A stretch of 64,000 nt of DNA, from the NCBI GenBank assembly GCA_013112575.1, contig JABFGG010000002.1:186001-250000 (forward strand), given 5' to 3'. The DNA is from Chloroflexota bacterium. GTDB taxonomy: Bacteria > Chloroflexota > Anaerolineae > Anaerolineales > UBA11579. Shown piece after piece: positions 7,343-16,375 of this stretch; positions within the stretch are counted from its first letter, which is position 1; each line of letters starts with the position of its first letter. The notes under the pieces were generated by a model, which was given only the letters and a program-made list of their open reading frames with translations, was not told the DNA's origin and ran no database searches. Both the position numbers and the translations under genes were made by a program.

Positions 7343-7798
7343 TTACTGCCCAAGGAACGGTATCAAAGCTCGATCCCAGGGGATACCTGCGAGAAGTAAC
7401 ACGAATGTCAATGTATAAAATATGGCCAGGTTGCGGAAGCGCGGCCCAGATTGTTCGTAGCGCCTGATACCTGCATAACCGATATGCGCGGCGATCACTG
7501 CGATCAACATAATAAGGATGTGTTCAACTGCATAAAAACGCAAAGTTGTATTTGCCATTGCCCCCCCAAAGTCCTGAAAGGCAGCCTTTGTAATGTCACT
7601 GAAGAATAGATACAGAAGAAGCCCTAACAATAGCTGGGTATCCATAGCAATGATGAAGATCAGGTTTGGGCGTTTGTCTCCATCTGTCCATTCTTTTTTA
7701 CCGAACCATCCTTGATATGCGCGAATTACTACGTAAATGCCCACAATAAGAATGATCCAGCGATTGAGGTCATGCAGTTCCCGGAAAAATACGTTCAT
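7343..7798 (-). CDS. Four-helix integral membrane protein, unknown function
   Basis: About 151 residues with four predicted transmembrane helices: RWIILIVGIYVVIRAY, NLIFIIAMDTQLLLGLLLYLF, AVEHILIMLIAVIAAHIGYAG and LAIFYTLTFVLLLAGI. Histidines in the first and third helix regions (LHDLNRW, VEHILIM, AAHIGY) recall b-type haem proteins, but I cannot assign a family. I prefer ATG 7798 to 7807 because AGGA lies 8 bases upstream of the former. The gene is divergent from pckA, sharing a 106-base intergenic region, and ends in a strong terminator, so it is probably monocistronic. Confidence 0.7.
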   Translation of the reverse strand: MNVFFRELHDLNRWIILIVGIYVVIRAYQGWFGKKEWTDGDKRPNLIFIIAMDTQLLLGLLLYLFFSDITKAAFQDFGGAMANTTLRFYAVEHILIMLIAVIAAHIGYAGIRRYEQSGPRFRNLAIFYTLTFVLLLAGIPWDRALIPFLGQ

Positions 7799-7868
7799 AA
7801 GAGTCATCCTAAATGTAATTGGTAGTTTCGGATTTTAGCACAATTTTTCACAAGCTTTTAGCAACGAG

Positions 7869-7874
7869 TATAAT
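7869..7874 (+). promoter_or_regulatory. pckA promoter -10 box
   Basis: TATAAT at 7869-7874 with a partial -35 (TTTTCA, 7845-7850, spacer 18). This gives a leader of about 25 bases that contains the strong GAGGAGG ribosome binding site before ATG 7905. Confidence 0.6.
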
Positions 7875-7904
7875 GAGCGCGTTATCTTGAATTGAGGAGG
7901 CAGT

Positions 7905-9512
7905 ATGCACAAGCACCTTGGCATACAAAGCCAGTTAGGGTTGGAAAACCATGGTCTTACCGACTTAGGCAAAATCTATTGGTCTCTAAACACACCTTTA
8001 CTTCTTGAACAGGCTATTGCTCGCGATGAAGGCCAGATGGCGCGTGAAGGTGGCTTCGTAGCTACTACCGGCCAGCATACCGGGCGTTCCCCCAATGATA
8101 AATTTACAGTCATTAATGAACTGACTGAGGGCTCCGTTTGGTGGGGAACCGTCAATAAATCTATCACTCCGGAGCAATTCGAGCACGTCCACCAACGCAT
8201 GTTGGAGTACTACAAAGGCAAAGACATCTTTGTCCAGGATACCGCAGCAGGAACCCATCCCGAACACCAATTGTCCATTCGCGTAATCACGACCCACGCC
8301 TGGCATAGCATGTTCGCACGCAACATGTTTTTGGAATTGCCTATTGATACGCTCCCGCGGCATCAGCCTGAGTTTGTTGTACTCCAAGCACCTGGCTTTG
8401 AGGCTATCCCTGAAAAAGAGGGCACCAACTCCAAGACCTGCGTTTTAGTTGATTTTGAACGCAAACTGGTCTTAATTGGCGGTACAAGTTATGCCGGCGA
8501 GATCAAAAAATCCATCTTCACCGTGCTGAACTTCATGCTTCCGGCCAAAGGCGTCTTGCCTATGCACTGCTCAGCGAATGTCAGCGATTCTGGTGAAGTA
8601 GCGCTGTTCTTTGGCTTGTCGGGTACTGGCAAAACCACACTGTCATCTGATGTGGAGCGTAGTTTGATCGGGGATGATGAACATGGTTGGGCGGATGATG
8701 GCATCTTCAACTTTGAGGGTGGGTCTTATGCCAAGGTCATTCGTTTGCGTAAAGAACTTGAACCTTTGATCTGGAATGCCTCTAGGCGTATCGGTACGAT
8801 CCTCGAGAATGTAGTCATTGATCCGGTCACTCGGGCTGTGGACTACGATGACAATAGCCTTACAGAGAATACACGTGCCTCCTATCCAATCGATTTTTTG
8901 CCCAATCACGTACCCTCAGGCCGTGCAGGACACCCCAACAACGTCTTCTTCCTGACAGCCGATGCTTTTGGCGTATTGCCTCCGATTTCTAAGCTGACCC
9001 CGGAGCAAGCCCAGTACCACTTCATTTCTGGCTATACCTCCAAGCTGGCCGGCACGGAAAAAGGACTGGGTAAAGAACCACAGGCTACATTCTCTGCTTG
9101 CTTCGGAGCACCGTTCTTGCCGCAGCATCCCAAAGTCTATGCCGACCTGTTGGGCGAGAAGGTGCAAAAACATGGCGCCAATGTCTGGTTGGTGAACACC
9201 GGCTGGACAGGTGGTGCATTCGGTCAGGGGGAGCGCATCAATTTGCCATATACGCGCTCGATGATCAAAGTAGCCATGGAAGGTGCTTTAGATGCTGTCC
9301 CAATGCGCACAGACCCGAACTTTGGGTTGGCTGTGCCCGAGCATGTCCCAGATGTGCCGGATGAAGTGCTAGATCCACGCCAGACCTGGGCGGATGGTGA
9401 TGCCTATGATGCCCAGGCTGCCAACCTGGTCGAGCGCTTTATCGAGAACTTCAAACAGTTCGAGAGCGAAGTTCCAGGCGAAATCGTGGCAGCCGGGCCA
9501 TCCGCAAATTGA
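7905..9512 (+). CDS. pckA: Phosphoenolpyruvate carboxykinase (ATP)
   Basis: A 535-residue ATP-dependent PEP carboxykinase, which interconverts oxaloacetate plus ATP with PEP, CO2 and ADP for gluconeogenesis or anaplerosis. Seen in order: the substrate-binding TGRSPNDKF near residue 60, the P-loop GLSGTGKTTLS around 238-248, and the metal-binding GDDEHGW just after. Length is normal for the family. GAGGAGG lies 5 bases before the ATG. A terminator follows, then an ADP-forming acyl-CoA synthetase gene on the same strand. With mdh and gltA nearby this forms an organic-acid metabolism block. Confidence 0.97.
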   Translation: MHKHLGIQSQLGLENHGLTDLGKIYWSLNTPLLLEQAIARDEGQMAREGGFVATTGQHTGRSPNDKFTVINELTEGSVWWGTVNKSITPEQFEHVHQRMLEYYKGKDIFVQDTAAGTHPEHQLSIRVITTHAWHSMFARNMFLELPIDTLPRHQPEFVVLQAPGFEAIPEKEGTNSKTCVLVDFERKLVLIGGTSYAGEIKKSIFTVLNFMLPAKGVLPMHCSANVSDSGEVALFFGLSGTGKTTLSSDVERSLIGDDEHGWADDGIFNFEGGSYAKVIRLRKELEPLIWNASRRIGTILENVVIDPVTRAVDYDDNSLTENTRASYPIDFLPNHVPSGRAGHPNNVFFLTADAFGVLPPISKLTPEQAQYHFISGYTSKLAGTEKGLGKEPQATFSACFGAPFLPQHPKVYADLLGEKVQKHGANVWLVNTGWTGGAFGQGERINLPYTRSMIKVAMEGALDAVPMRTDPNFGLAVPEHVPDVPDEVLDPRQTWADGDAYDAQAANLVERFIENFKQFESEVPGEIVAAGPSAN

Positions 9513-9523
9513 AAGACATTTAG

Positions 9524-9557
9524 AAATGGGTGATAATCGATTGTCACCCATTTTTTT
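9524..9557 (+). terminator. Intrinsic terminator after pckA
   Basis: AAATGGGTGA (9524-9533) pairs with TCACCCATTT (9544-9553), followed by four more T. The T-run abuts the GGAGGG ribosome binding site of the next gene, so read-through could still feed it. Confidence 0.75.
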
Positions 9558-9570
9558 GGAGGGCCCAGAC

Positions 9571-11679
9571 ATGACAACATCACTGCAAGCCTTTTTTGAT
9601 CCCAAGAGTGTTGCCATTGTAGGAGTGTCGCAAGACCCCAAGAAGTTGGGCTATGGGCTGGCCCGCAATCTGATCAATAGCGATTACCAGGGTGCCATCC
9701 ATTTTGTGAATCCCAGGGGCGGTATGCTGTTCGACCGCCACATATTGAATGACATTACCAGCATCCCAGACCCTGCCGACCTGGCCGTGTTACTTATTCC
9801 CGCTCCTTTTGTACCGGATGCCATCGAGGAATGCGGGCAACGTGGCATCAAGGCTGTCGTCATTGCGTCGGGTGGGTTCCGTGAAGTGGGTGGTGAGGGT
9901 ATCGCTCTTGAGGAAAAGTGTCTTGAAGTTGCAGCCCGTTATGACATCAGGTTGATCGGCCCCAACTGCATTGGCTTGTTAGATACACATTTGCCCATCG
10001 ATACCACATTTTTGCCGCCTCCCGGCCCACAGCCCGGCCACGTGGCATTTGTGTCGCATTCAGGTGCTATTTGTGCGGCAGTTATCGACTGGGCCAGGGG
10101 GCAAGGCTTTGGGCTTTCGCGGCTGGTCAGTTTGGGTAATCAGGCAGACATTACGGAAACGGATGTGTTGGCGTCTGTGGCGGATGACAAGTATACGCGC
10201 GTGCTGACCATGTATCTGGAAGGCCTTAGTGATGGGCGTCGCTTTGTTGAAGAAGCCTCCAAAGTATCTCTTGAGAAACCTATCATTGCTCTTAAAGTGG
10301 GGCGTTTTGAAAGCGGGCAAAAGGCTGTGGCCTCTCATACCGGAGCGTTGGCCGGGGCAGAGCATGCTTTTAATGCCGCTTTCCGGCGCGCTTGCGTCAT
10401 CCGGGCGGAAAGTAGCGAGGAGATGTTTGATTGGGCGCGTGCTTTAGCTTGGTGTCCTTTGCCTAAAGGCCCCAACGTGGCTGTGCTGACCAACGCCGGG
10501 GGCCCGGGGGTGACGGCTGCGGACGCCCTCGAAGCCCTGGGGCTAAATATGGCCTCCCTCCAGCTAGAGACTACCCAACGGTTGGAAGCCATTTTGCCCC
10601 CGGCAGCCAGCTTGGGTAATCCGGTAGACATGCTGGCCTCCGCTTCCCCGGACCAATATGCGAATAGTTTACAGATTTTGCTGGATGATCCGGGGGTGGA
10701 CAGTGTGCTGGTGATCTTGCCACCACCACCTATGTATACCTCTGCGGGTGTGGCCAATGCCATGATCCCCATCATTCAAACTTCAGATAAACCCGTTGTG
10801 CTGGCCCTGATGGGTGAACGTCTCATCCAGGAAGCCGTGGAACGCCTGCGCTCGGCGCGCATCCCTGAATATCGTTTTCCGGAGCGGGCGGCCTCTGCCT
10901 TGCATGTCCTATGGCAACGTGAAAATTCCATATGCGATAAACACGATAAGCAGATAAATGCAGGCAAAGTAGATGCCAAACTAGTTAAAACTTTGCTCTC
11001 CAAAGCCCAACCGGGCAATGATGGCTTTCTCTCTCAGGAGACGGTTGCCCAGATCATGGATGCTTACAACATCCCGATATTGTCTATGCAATTGGCCCGC
11101 AATGCTGAAGAAGCTGTTGAGATTGCCCAGAAAATCGGCTTCCCGGTGGTTCTGAAACTGGCTTCGCCCGATGTGGCGCACAAAAGCGATGTGGGTGGTG
11201 TGCTAGTCGACCTCAGTTCCAAGTCCGAAGTTGAAAAAGGCTTTTTTGAGATACTGCAAAATGTGCAGGATGCCCGTCCGGGTGCCAAATTCATGGGGGG
11301 CCACGTACAGCGCATGATTCCTCAGGGGCAAGAAGTCATTGTGGGCGCGGTGCAGGACCCACAGTTTGGTGCCCTGGTAATGTTTGGCTCTGGCGGTGTG
11401 GACGTGGAGGGGCTGGGTGACGTAGCCTTTGCCCTGGCCCCGATTATTGAGGACGATGCCGAATATTTGATAAACAGTACATGGGCAGGAAAAAAGTTGA
11501 CCGGTTTCCGCAGTCATGCCCCTGCTGATAAGGAGGCCGTTATTGATGTGCTGGCACGTTTAGGCCAACTGGCTGCCGATTTTCCGGAGTTAGCCGAGAT
11601 CGAGATCAATCCTCTGCGCGTGATGCCTGAAGGCCAGGGTGTTTATGCTGTGGATGTACGTGTACGGATGGCCCAATGA
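9571..11679 (+). CDS. Acetate--CoA ligase (ADP-forming), fused alpha-beta acyl-CoA synthetase
   Basis: 702 residues from ATG 9571, preceded by TTGGAGGG; upstream in-frame codons lie inside pckA and its terminator and are excluded. Domains: CoA-binding Rossmann domain (about 1-130), succinyl-CoA-ligase-like alpha domains with SHSG near 167 and SHTGALAG at about 256-263, then an ATP-grasp beta domain from about 480. The His in SHTG matches the phosphohistidine position of the archaeal acetyl-CoA synthetase alpha subunit (His257). The enzyme makes acetate (or another acid) and ATP from acyl-CoA, ADP and phosphate. Its stop codon overlaps the adenosine deaminase start as ATGA. Acid specificity is not readable. 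Confidence 0.92.
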   Translation: MTTSLQAFFDPKSVAIVGVSQDPKKLGYGLARNLINSDYQGAIHFVNPRGGMLFDRHILNDITSIPDPADLAVLLIPAPFVPDAIEECGQRGIKAVVIASGGFREVGGEGIALEEKCLEVAARYDIRLIGPNCIGLLDTHLPIDTTFLPPPGPQPGHVAFVSHSGAICAAVIDWARGQGFGLSRLVSLGNQADITETDVLASVADDKYTRVLTMYLEGLSDGRRFVEEASKVSLEKPIIALKVGRFESGQKAVASHTGALAGAEHAFNAAFRRACVIRAESSEEMFDWARALAWCPLPKGPNVAVLTNAGGPGVTAADALEALGLNMASLQLETTQRLEAILPPAASLGNPVDMLASASPDQYANSLQILLDDPGVDSVLVILPPPPMYTSAGVANAMIPIIQTSDKPVVLALMGERLIQEAVERLRSARIPEYRFPERAASALHVLWQRENSICDKHDKQINAGKVDAKLVKTLLSKAQPGNDGFLSQETVAQIMDAYNIPILSMQLARNAEEAVEIAQKIGFPVVLKLASPDVAHKSDVGGVLVDLSSKSEVEKGFFEILQNVQDARPGAKFMGGHVQRMIPQGQEVIVGAVQDPQFGALVMFGSGGVDVEGLGDVAFALAPIIEDDAEYLINSTWAGKKLTGFRSHAPADKEAVIDVLARLGQLAADFPELAEIEINPLRVMPEGQGVYAVDVRVRMAQ

Positions 11680-12755
11680 ATATAACCGAGTTCATTCACA
11701 ATTTGCCCAAAGCCGAGATCCACGTGCATCTGGAAGGGGCCACCGAACCGGAAACTGTGCTGGAATTGGCCCAGCGGCATAAGATGCTGGATCGTCTGCC
11801 ATCTACACAATTGGAAGACATCCGGCAGTGGTTTGTTTTCCGCGACTTTCCGCATTTCTTGGAGATCTATTTAACTATCCAGGACCTCATACGCACCCCA
11901 GAAGATTTTGCTTTACTGACCTATAAGTGTGCTGAGAAGATGGCGGCTCAGAACATCCGTTACCGGGAAGTGACTTTTACACCTTACACCCACACGAATT
12001 ATCTCGATAAAGGCTTAGGCATCAAAGACATTCTGGGTGGTTTGGAAGCAGGCCGGGTACAGGCTAGAGAGGAGTTTGGCGTTGAGATACGCTGGGTCTT
12101 TGATATCCCCCGCAACTTGGGCTTTGACAAAGCCGGCAACTATAAACCGGAATGTGCCGAGCGCACTCTGGAATATGCCATTGAGGGTAAAGAGCAGGGT
12201 GTCGTCGGCTTTGGGCTGGGTGGTTTTGAAGTCGGTGCCCCGCCTGAGCCGTTTGCGCATTCCTTTTCGGAGGCCAGGGCTGCCAGTTTGTTGAGCGTCC
12301 CACATGCTGGAGAGACAGAAGGTCCGGCAAGTGTGCGCGGGGCTATTGAGGCGCTGGATGCCGACCGCATTGGGCATGGCGTGCGTGCCATTGAGGACTC
12401 CGAGTTGCTGCTTTTACTCAAAGAGCGCCAGATACCTCTGGAGATCAATCCCACCAGCAATATCTGCTTACACGTCTATCGCAGCCTGGCTGAGCACCCA
12501 TTCCCGCACTTGGATCGCATGGGCTTGTTCGTCACCGTCAATACAGATGACCCGCCTCTGTTCAACGCTACTTTAAACGGTGAATATGAACTATTGGCGA
12601 ACGTATTTGGCTATCAGGTGCATGACCTCGTACGCATTGCACGCAATGCATTTGTGGCTGCCGGAGTAGAGGATGAAGTAAAGCAACGCTTGCTTTCAGA
12701 ATTTGATAAGCAATCAACAGAATTGTTGGAGCAGCTCGAGAAATCTGACCAATAG
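11676..12755 (+). CDS. add: Adenosine deaminase family protein
   Basis: 359 residues of the metal-dependent amidohydrolase fold. The zinc ligands HVHLEG lie at about 17-22, HAGE at about 209-212, the IGHGVRAI segment after it, the NPTSN substrate loop, and NTDDPP near 289-294 with the catalytic Asp pair. The reaction is deamination of adenosine to inosine. The same family includes aminodeoxyfutalosine deaminase of the futalosine pathway, which cannot be excluded. Translation is coupled to the upstream synthetase gene by an ATGA overlap, an unusual pairing with no obvious metabolic link. Confidence 0.85.
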   Translation: MNITEFIHNLPKAEIHVHLEGATEPETVLELAQRHKMLDRLPSTQLEDIRQWFVFRDFPHFLEIYLTIQDLIRTPEDFALLTYKCAEKMAAQNIRYREVTFTPYTHTNYLDKGLGIKDILGGLEAGRVQAREEFGVEIRWVFDIPRNLGFDKAGNYKPECAERTLEYAIEGKEQGVVGFGLGGFEVGAPPEPFAHSFSEARAASLLSVPHAGETEGPASVRGAIEALDADRIGHGVRAIEDSELLLLLKERQIPLEINPTSNICLHVYRSLAEHPFPHLDRMGLFVTVNTDDPPLFNATLNGEYELLANVFGYQVHDLVRIARNAFVAAGVEDEVKQRLLSEFDKQSTELLEQLEKSDQ

Positions 12756-12845
12756 AGTAAGGTAAAATTTCCTTTGTTAGTGCATCTATATTTTGGTGAT
12801 AATTAGCACGATTAGAATTTTCTCAGTAGAGTGAGGTTAATTTAT

Positions 12846-13808
12846 ATGGAATTGAATCCTGAAGCTTCCAGTAACGGCTCAGGCGAAAGCCAGCACGTCA
12901 AGATGTTGGTGATTGGTTCGGGCCCGGCTGGTTTGTCGGCGGCCTTGTACGGGGCTCGTGCCGAGCTAGAACCTGTGGTATTGACAGGCATGACTCTGGG
13001 CGGGCAGGTTGCGATTACGCATATTGTCGAGAACTACCCCGGTTTCCCTGAAGGTCTGGGTGGCCCCGAGTTGGGCGATCTGTTCAAACAGCAGGCCGAA
13101 CGCTTTGGTGCTCAAGTTGTCTTCGATACCGCTACCGAAGTGGATTTCTCGGAACGACCATTCAAAGTAAAAACCTATGGCAACCAGTATTTGGCCGACA
13201 CAGTCATCATCGCCACCGGCGCTACCCCCAAACACCTCAATATCCCCGGCGAAGAAGAATACGTCGGTAAGGGCGTCTCCTATTGTGGCACTTGTGATGG
13301 CTTTTTCTTCAAGGACAAGGAAGTCGTGGTGGTGGGGGGCGGCGACAGTGCCATGGAAGAAGGCACTTTCCTGACGCGCTATGCCAATAAAGTGACTGTT
13401 GTCCATCGTCGTGACGAGTTGCGCGCGGGTGCCATCCTTGAAAAACGCGCTATGGAGAATCCCAAGATGGAATTCGTTTGGGATACCCAGGTGAACACCA
13501 TCGCTGGCGAAGACGACGTGGACTATCTGGAGTTGGAGAATCGCAAGACGGGCGAGAAAAGCCGCTTCGATACCGATGGCATCTTCATCTTCATCGGCCA
13601 TAAACCCAATACTGAAATGTTCGACGGCAAACTGGACATGGAAGAAGGTTACATCACGGTCAATAAATATATGGAGACCAGCACCCCCGGTGTTTTCGCT
13701 GCTGGGGAGGTGGCTGACCCGCATTTCCGCCAGGTAATTACCTCATCTGGTATGGGGGCCGCAGCAGCCATTCAAGCCACCCGCTGGCTGGAAGACCAGC
13801 AAGACTAA
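12846..13808 (+). CDS. trxB: Thioredoxin reductase (NADPH)
   Basis: 320 residues from ATG 12846, chosen over GTG 12831 because GAGG lies 9 bases upstream. FAD-binding GSGPAGLSAA is near residue 24. The redox pair is in YCGTCDG (C147 and C150), the NADP site is GGGDSAMEE, and VHRRDELRA follows, as expected for low-molecular-weight TrxB. The cysteine pair is CGTC rather than the common CATC. The enzyme transfers electrons from NADPH to thioredoxin in the cytoplasm. About 16 extra polar residues precede the first beta strand. A strong terminator follows. Confidence 0.95.
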   Translation: MELNPEASSNGSGESQHVKMLVIGSGPAGLSAALYGARAELEPVVLTGMTLGGQVAITHIVENYPGFPEGLGGPELGDLFKQQAERFGAQVVFDTATEVDFSERPFKVKTYGNQYLADTVIIATGATPKHLNIPGEEEYVGKGVSYCGTCDGFFFKDKEVVVVGGGDSAMEEGTFLTRYANKVTVVHRRDELRAGAILEKRAMENPKMEFVWDTQVNTIAGEDDVDYLELENRKTGEKSRFDTDGIFIFIGHKPNTEMFDGKLDMEEGYITVNKYMETSTPGVFAAGEVADPHFRQVITSSGMGAAAAIQATRWLEDQQD

Positions 13809-13826
13809 ACTATGCATCTCGAAGTC

Positions 13827-13867
13827 AAAAGCCTCACTATAAGAAATCCTTATTGTGAGGCTTTTTT
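13827..13867 (+). terminator. Intrinsic terminator after trxB
   Basis: AAAAGCCTCAC (13827-13837) pairs with GTGAGGCTTTT (13855-13865). The stem extends inwards through ATAAG/CTTAT, and the T-run follows. Confidence 0.88.
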
Positions 13868-13885
13868 ATATGCGAATGCCGATGT

Positions 13886-14069
13886 TATAATCGAAATAAC
13901 TTACCATCAATCAATATCCAAGAAGGGACAATTGCCCTTTTGAACATAAGCTGTCTACACCTAGCTGATCATATAGATAAGTTCAACCATATAAGATACG
14001 TATGTTTCCCTGTCGCATATTCATGCCGGAACGTACGAAAAATCAGAAGCTCTCAGGAGAATTCCATTC
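13886..14069 (+). promoter_or_regulatory. Putative mdh promoter and long structured leader
   Basis: TATAAT at 13886-13891 has no clear -35. It would give a leader of about 170 bases before ATG 14070. The leader contains a small hairpin AAGGG-ACAATTG-CCCTT (about 13923-13939), TTGAAC and GTTCAA as distant inverted copies (about 13940-13945 and 13981-13986) and a 23-codon reading frame from 14002 whose TGA overlaps the mdh ATG. A regulatory role is speculative. Confidence 0.35.
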
Positions 14070-15002
14070 ATGAATAAGATTTCCATCATTGGCGCGGGCA
14101 TGACCGGCTCTACGACCGCGCACTGGCTGGCCGAGCGTGAGATCGCCGATATCGTGCTGGTTGATATTGTTGAAGGCATGCCGCAGGGCAAAGCCCTGGA
14201 TATGCTTGAGTCGATGCCCGTCATTGGCAAAGATGTGTCCATCATCGGCACGAACGATTATGCAGATACTGCCGGTTCCGACATTGTGGTCATCACTTCG
14301 GGCTTACCCCGTAAACCAGGCATGAGCCGCGACGATTTGATCAAGACCAATGCCGACATCGTTAAAGATGTTACGGAAAAAACCTTTGCCGTCTCCCCCG
14401 ATGCCATTTTTATTGTGCTGACCAACCCGTTGGATGCCATGTGCCAGGTGGTTTTCGATACCACAGGGCTGCCACGCGAACGTGTCATTGGCCAGGCAGG
14501 TATCTTGGACTCGGCCCGCATGCAGGCTTTTGTTGCCATGGAAACGGGCGTAAGTGTAGAGAACATCAACTGTTACGTGTTGGGTGGGCATGGCGATACG
14601 ATGGTGCCCCTGACGCGTCACTCAAATGTTGCCGGGAAACCCCTGGACAAGATGATTCCCGAAGACCGCCTAGCGGCCATTGTGGAACGCACCCGCAAAG
14701 GTGGTGGGGAGATCGTTGGTCTTCTCAAAACGGGCAGCGCCTTTTATGCGCCTTCAGCCGCCATCGCTCAAATGTGTGAAGCCATTCTAAAAGACAAGAA
14801 CCTCATCGTACCCACATCGGTATACCTACAGGGTGAGTACGGTGTCAAGGACTTATTCTTTGGTGTACCTGCCCAGTTGAATCGTCAGGGTGTTGCCAAA
14901 GTGATCGAGTATGATCTGAATGATGCAGAAAAAGACGAAATCAAAAGCTCCGCCGACCACGTGCAAGCCAATGTGGACAAACTGGCGGAGCTTTTAGCTT
15001 AA
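14070..15002 (+). CDS. mdh: Malate dehydrogenase (LDH-like NAD-dependent)
   Basis: 310 residues. The nucleotide-binding IIGAGMTGSTTA is at residues 5-16. The substrate-binding arginine loop is in LPRKPGMSRDDL near 84, then the TNPLD segment and the catalytic His in GGHGDTMVPL around 174. The Arg in LPRKPGM marks it as malate rather than lactate dehydrogenase. It oxidises malate to oxaloacetate. AGGAGA precedes the ATG by 9 bases. The citrate synthase gene starts 24 bases after its stop, so the two TCA enzymes are co-transcribed. Confidence 0.96.
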   Translation: MNKISIIGAGMTGSTTAHWLAEREIADIVLVDIVEGMPQGKALDMLESMPVIGKDVSIIGTNDYADTAGSDIVVITSGLPRKPGMSRDDLIKTNADIVKDVTEKTFAVSPDAIFIVLTNPLDAMCQVVFDTTGLPRERVIGQAGILDSARMQAFVAMETGVSVENINCYVLGGHGDTMVPLTRHSNVAGKPLDKMIPEDRLAAIVERTRKGGGEIVGLLKTGSAFYAPSAAIAQMCEAILKDKNLIVPTSVYLQGEYGVKDLFFGVPAQLNRQGVAKVIEYDLNDAEKDEIKSSADHVQANVDKLAELLA

Positions 15003-15026
15003 CCAATTCCTCGGAAGGAGCAGTAC

Positions 15027-16313
15027 ATGGCAAACGATACACTGACCATCAAAGATAATCGCACGGGGAAAGAATACGAAGTTCCCATTGAGAATGATAC
15101 GATCAAGGCGATGGACTTGCGCCAGATCAAGGTCAACGATGCCGACTTTGGCATGATGAGCTACGACCCCGGCTTTAAGAATACAGCCAATACGAAAAGT
15201 ACCATCACTCTGGTGGATGGCGGCAATGGCATTTTGCGTTACCGCGGCTATCCTATTGAGCAATTAGCCGAGAGTAGCACTTTTCTTGAGGTTGCCTATC
15301 TGATCCTCAACGGCGAATTGCCCTCAAAGGATGCCTATGAAAAATGGGTCTATGACATCACGCATCACACCATTGTGCATGAGAATATCAAGGACCTGAT
15401 GAGCGCCTTTCGCTATGATGCGCATCCAATGGGCATGTTTATCTCTACCGTAGCTGCGCTTTCGACTTTTTATTCGGACTCCGGTGATATCTTCAATGAG
15501 GAAGCACGGGACCTGAACATCACGCGTTTAATTGCCAAAGTCCCTACAATAGCCGCCTTCTCCTACCGGCACTTAATGGGCTTTCCGTACAAACTCCCGG
15601 ACAATAATCTTAGCTATACCGGCAATTTCCTGAGCATGATGTTCAAGATGGCCGAACTGCGTTATGAACCCAATCCGGCTCTGGAACGTGCTCTAGACGT
15701 ATTGTTCATTTTGCATGCTGACCACGAACAGAATTGCAGTACAACCACCATGCGCACCATTGGTTCCAGTCAGGCTGATCCCTATTCAGCTTTAGCCGGC
15801 GCAGCTGGGGCTTTGTACGGACCACTGCACGGTGGTGCCAATGAAAAGGTGCTCCGCATGTTGCGCGAGATCGGCGATGTCAAGAACGTTCCCGATTACG
15901 TCGAACGTGCCAAGAAGGGTGAATTCCGTCTGATGGGCTTCGGGCATCGTGTATACAAGAATTATGACCCACGTGCCAAATTCATTAAAAAGGTGGCTGA
16001 AGATGTCTTTGAAGTTACTGGACGCAGCCCCCTGATTGATATCGCCGTTGAATTAGAGAGAATTGCCCTGGAAGATGATTACTTTGTGGAACGCAAACTT
16101 TATCCCAATGTCGACTTCTATTCGGGCATCATCTACGAAGCCATGGGCTTCCCCGTCAGCATCTTCCCGGTGTTGTTCGCCGTACCCCGCACTGTGGGCT
16201 GGCTGGCCCAATGGCAAGAGATGCTCGCCGATAAAGAACAGCCCATTGCCCGTCCGCGCCAGGTGTATCTCGGCGAAGGCGAACGCGACTACGTGGCGAT
16301 GGATAAGCGCTAG
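15027..16313 (+). CDS. gltA: Citrate synthase
   Basis: 428 residues with the type II citrate synthase features: catalytic His in HADHEQNCSTTTMR (about 229-242), the second His in GFGHRVYKNYDPR (about 303-315) and the catalytic Asp in NVDFYSG near 363. It condenses oxaloacetate and acetyl-CoA. GGAAGGAG lies 6 bases before the ATG. It is the second gene of an mdh-gltA unit that ends in a bidirectional terminator. Length and motifs are regular, and nothing points to the methylcitrate synthase branch. Confidence 0.96.
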   Translation: MANDTLTIKDNRTGKEYEVPIENDTIKAMDLRQIKVNDADFGMMSYDPGFKNTANTKSTITLVDGGNGILRYRGYPIEQLAESSTFLEVAYLILNGELPSKDAYEKWVYDITHHTIVHENIKDLMSAFRYDAHPMGMFISTVAALSTFYSDSGDIFNEEARDLNITRLIAKVPTIAAFSYRHLMGFPYKLPDNNLSYTGNFLSMMFKMAELRYEPNPALERALDVLFILHADHEQNCSTTTMRTIGSSQADPYSALAGAAGALYGPLHGGANEKVLRMLREIGDVKNVPDYVERAKKGEFRLMGFGHRVYKNYDPRAKFIKKVAEDVFEVTGRSPLIDIAVELERIALEDDYFVERKLYPNVDFYSGIIYEAMGFPVSIFPVLFAVPRTVGWLAQWQEMLADKEQPIARPRQVYLGEGERDYVAMDKR

Positions 16314-16331
16314 TTAGATTTTCTTGAATTG

Positions 16332-16358
16332 AAAAGAGGGCCAGCGCGGCCCTCTTTT
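16332..16358. terminator. Bidirectional terminator between gltA and the HD-domain gene
   Basis: AAAAGAGGGCC (16332-16342) and GGCCCTCTTTT (16348-16358) form a perfect 11-bp stem with a 5-base loop and T-runs on both strands. Confidence 0.9.
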
Positions 16359-16375
16359 ACTTTAATTTATTGTTT

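Noticed and set aside
9394-9570. Longer N-terminus of the ADP-forming synthetase
   Set aside because: These codons lie inside pckA and its terminator in another frame; the ribosome binding site and family start fit ATG 9571.
12966-13724. 252-codon frame antisense to trxB
   Set aside because: It is the reverse strand of a well-defined thioredoxin reductase gene and has no independent support.
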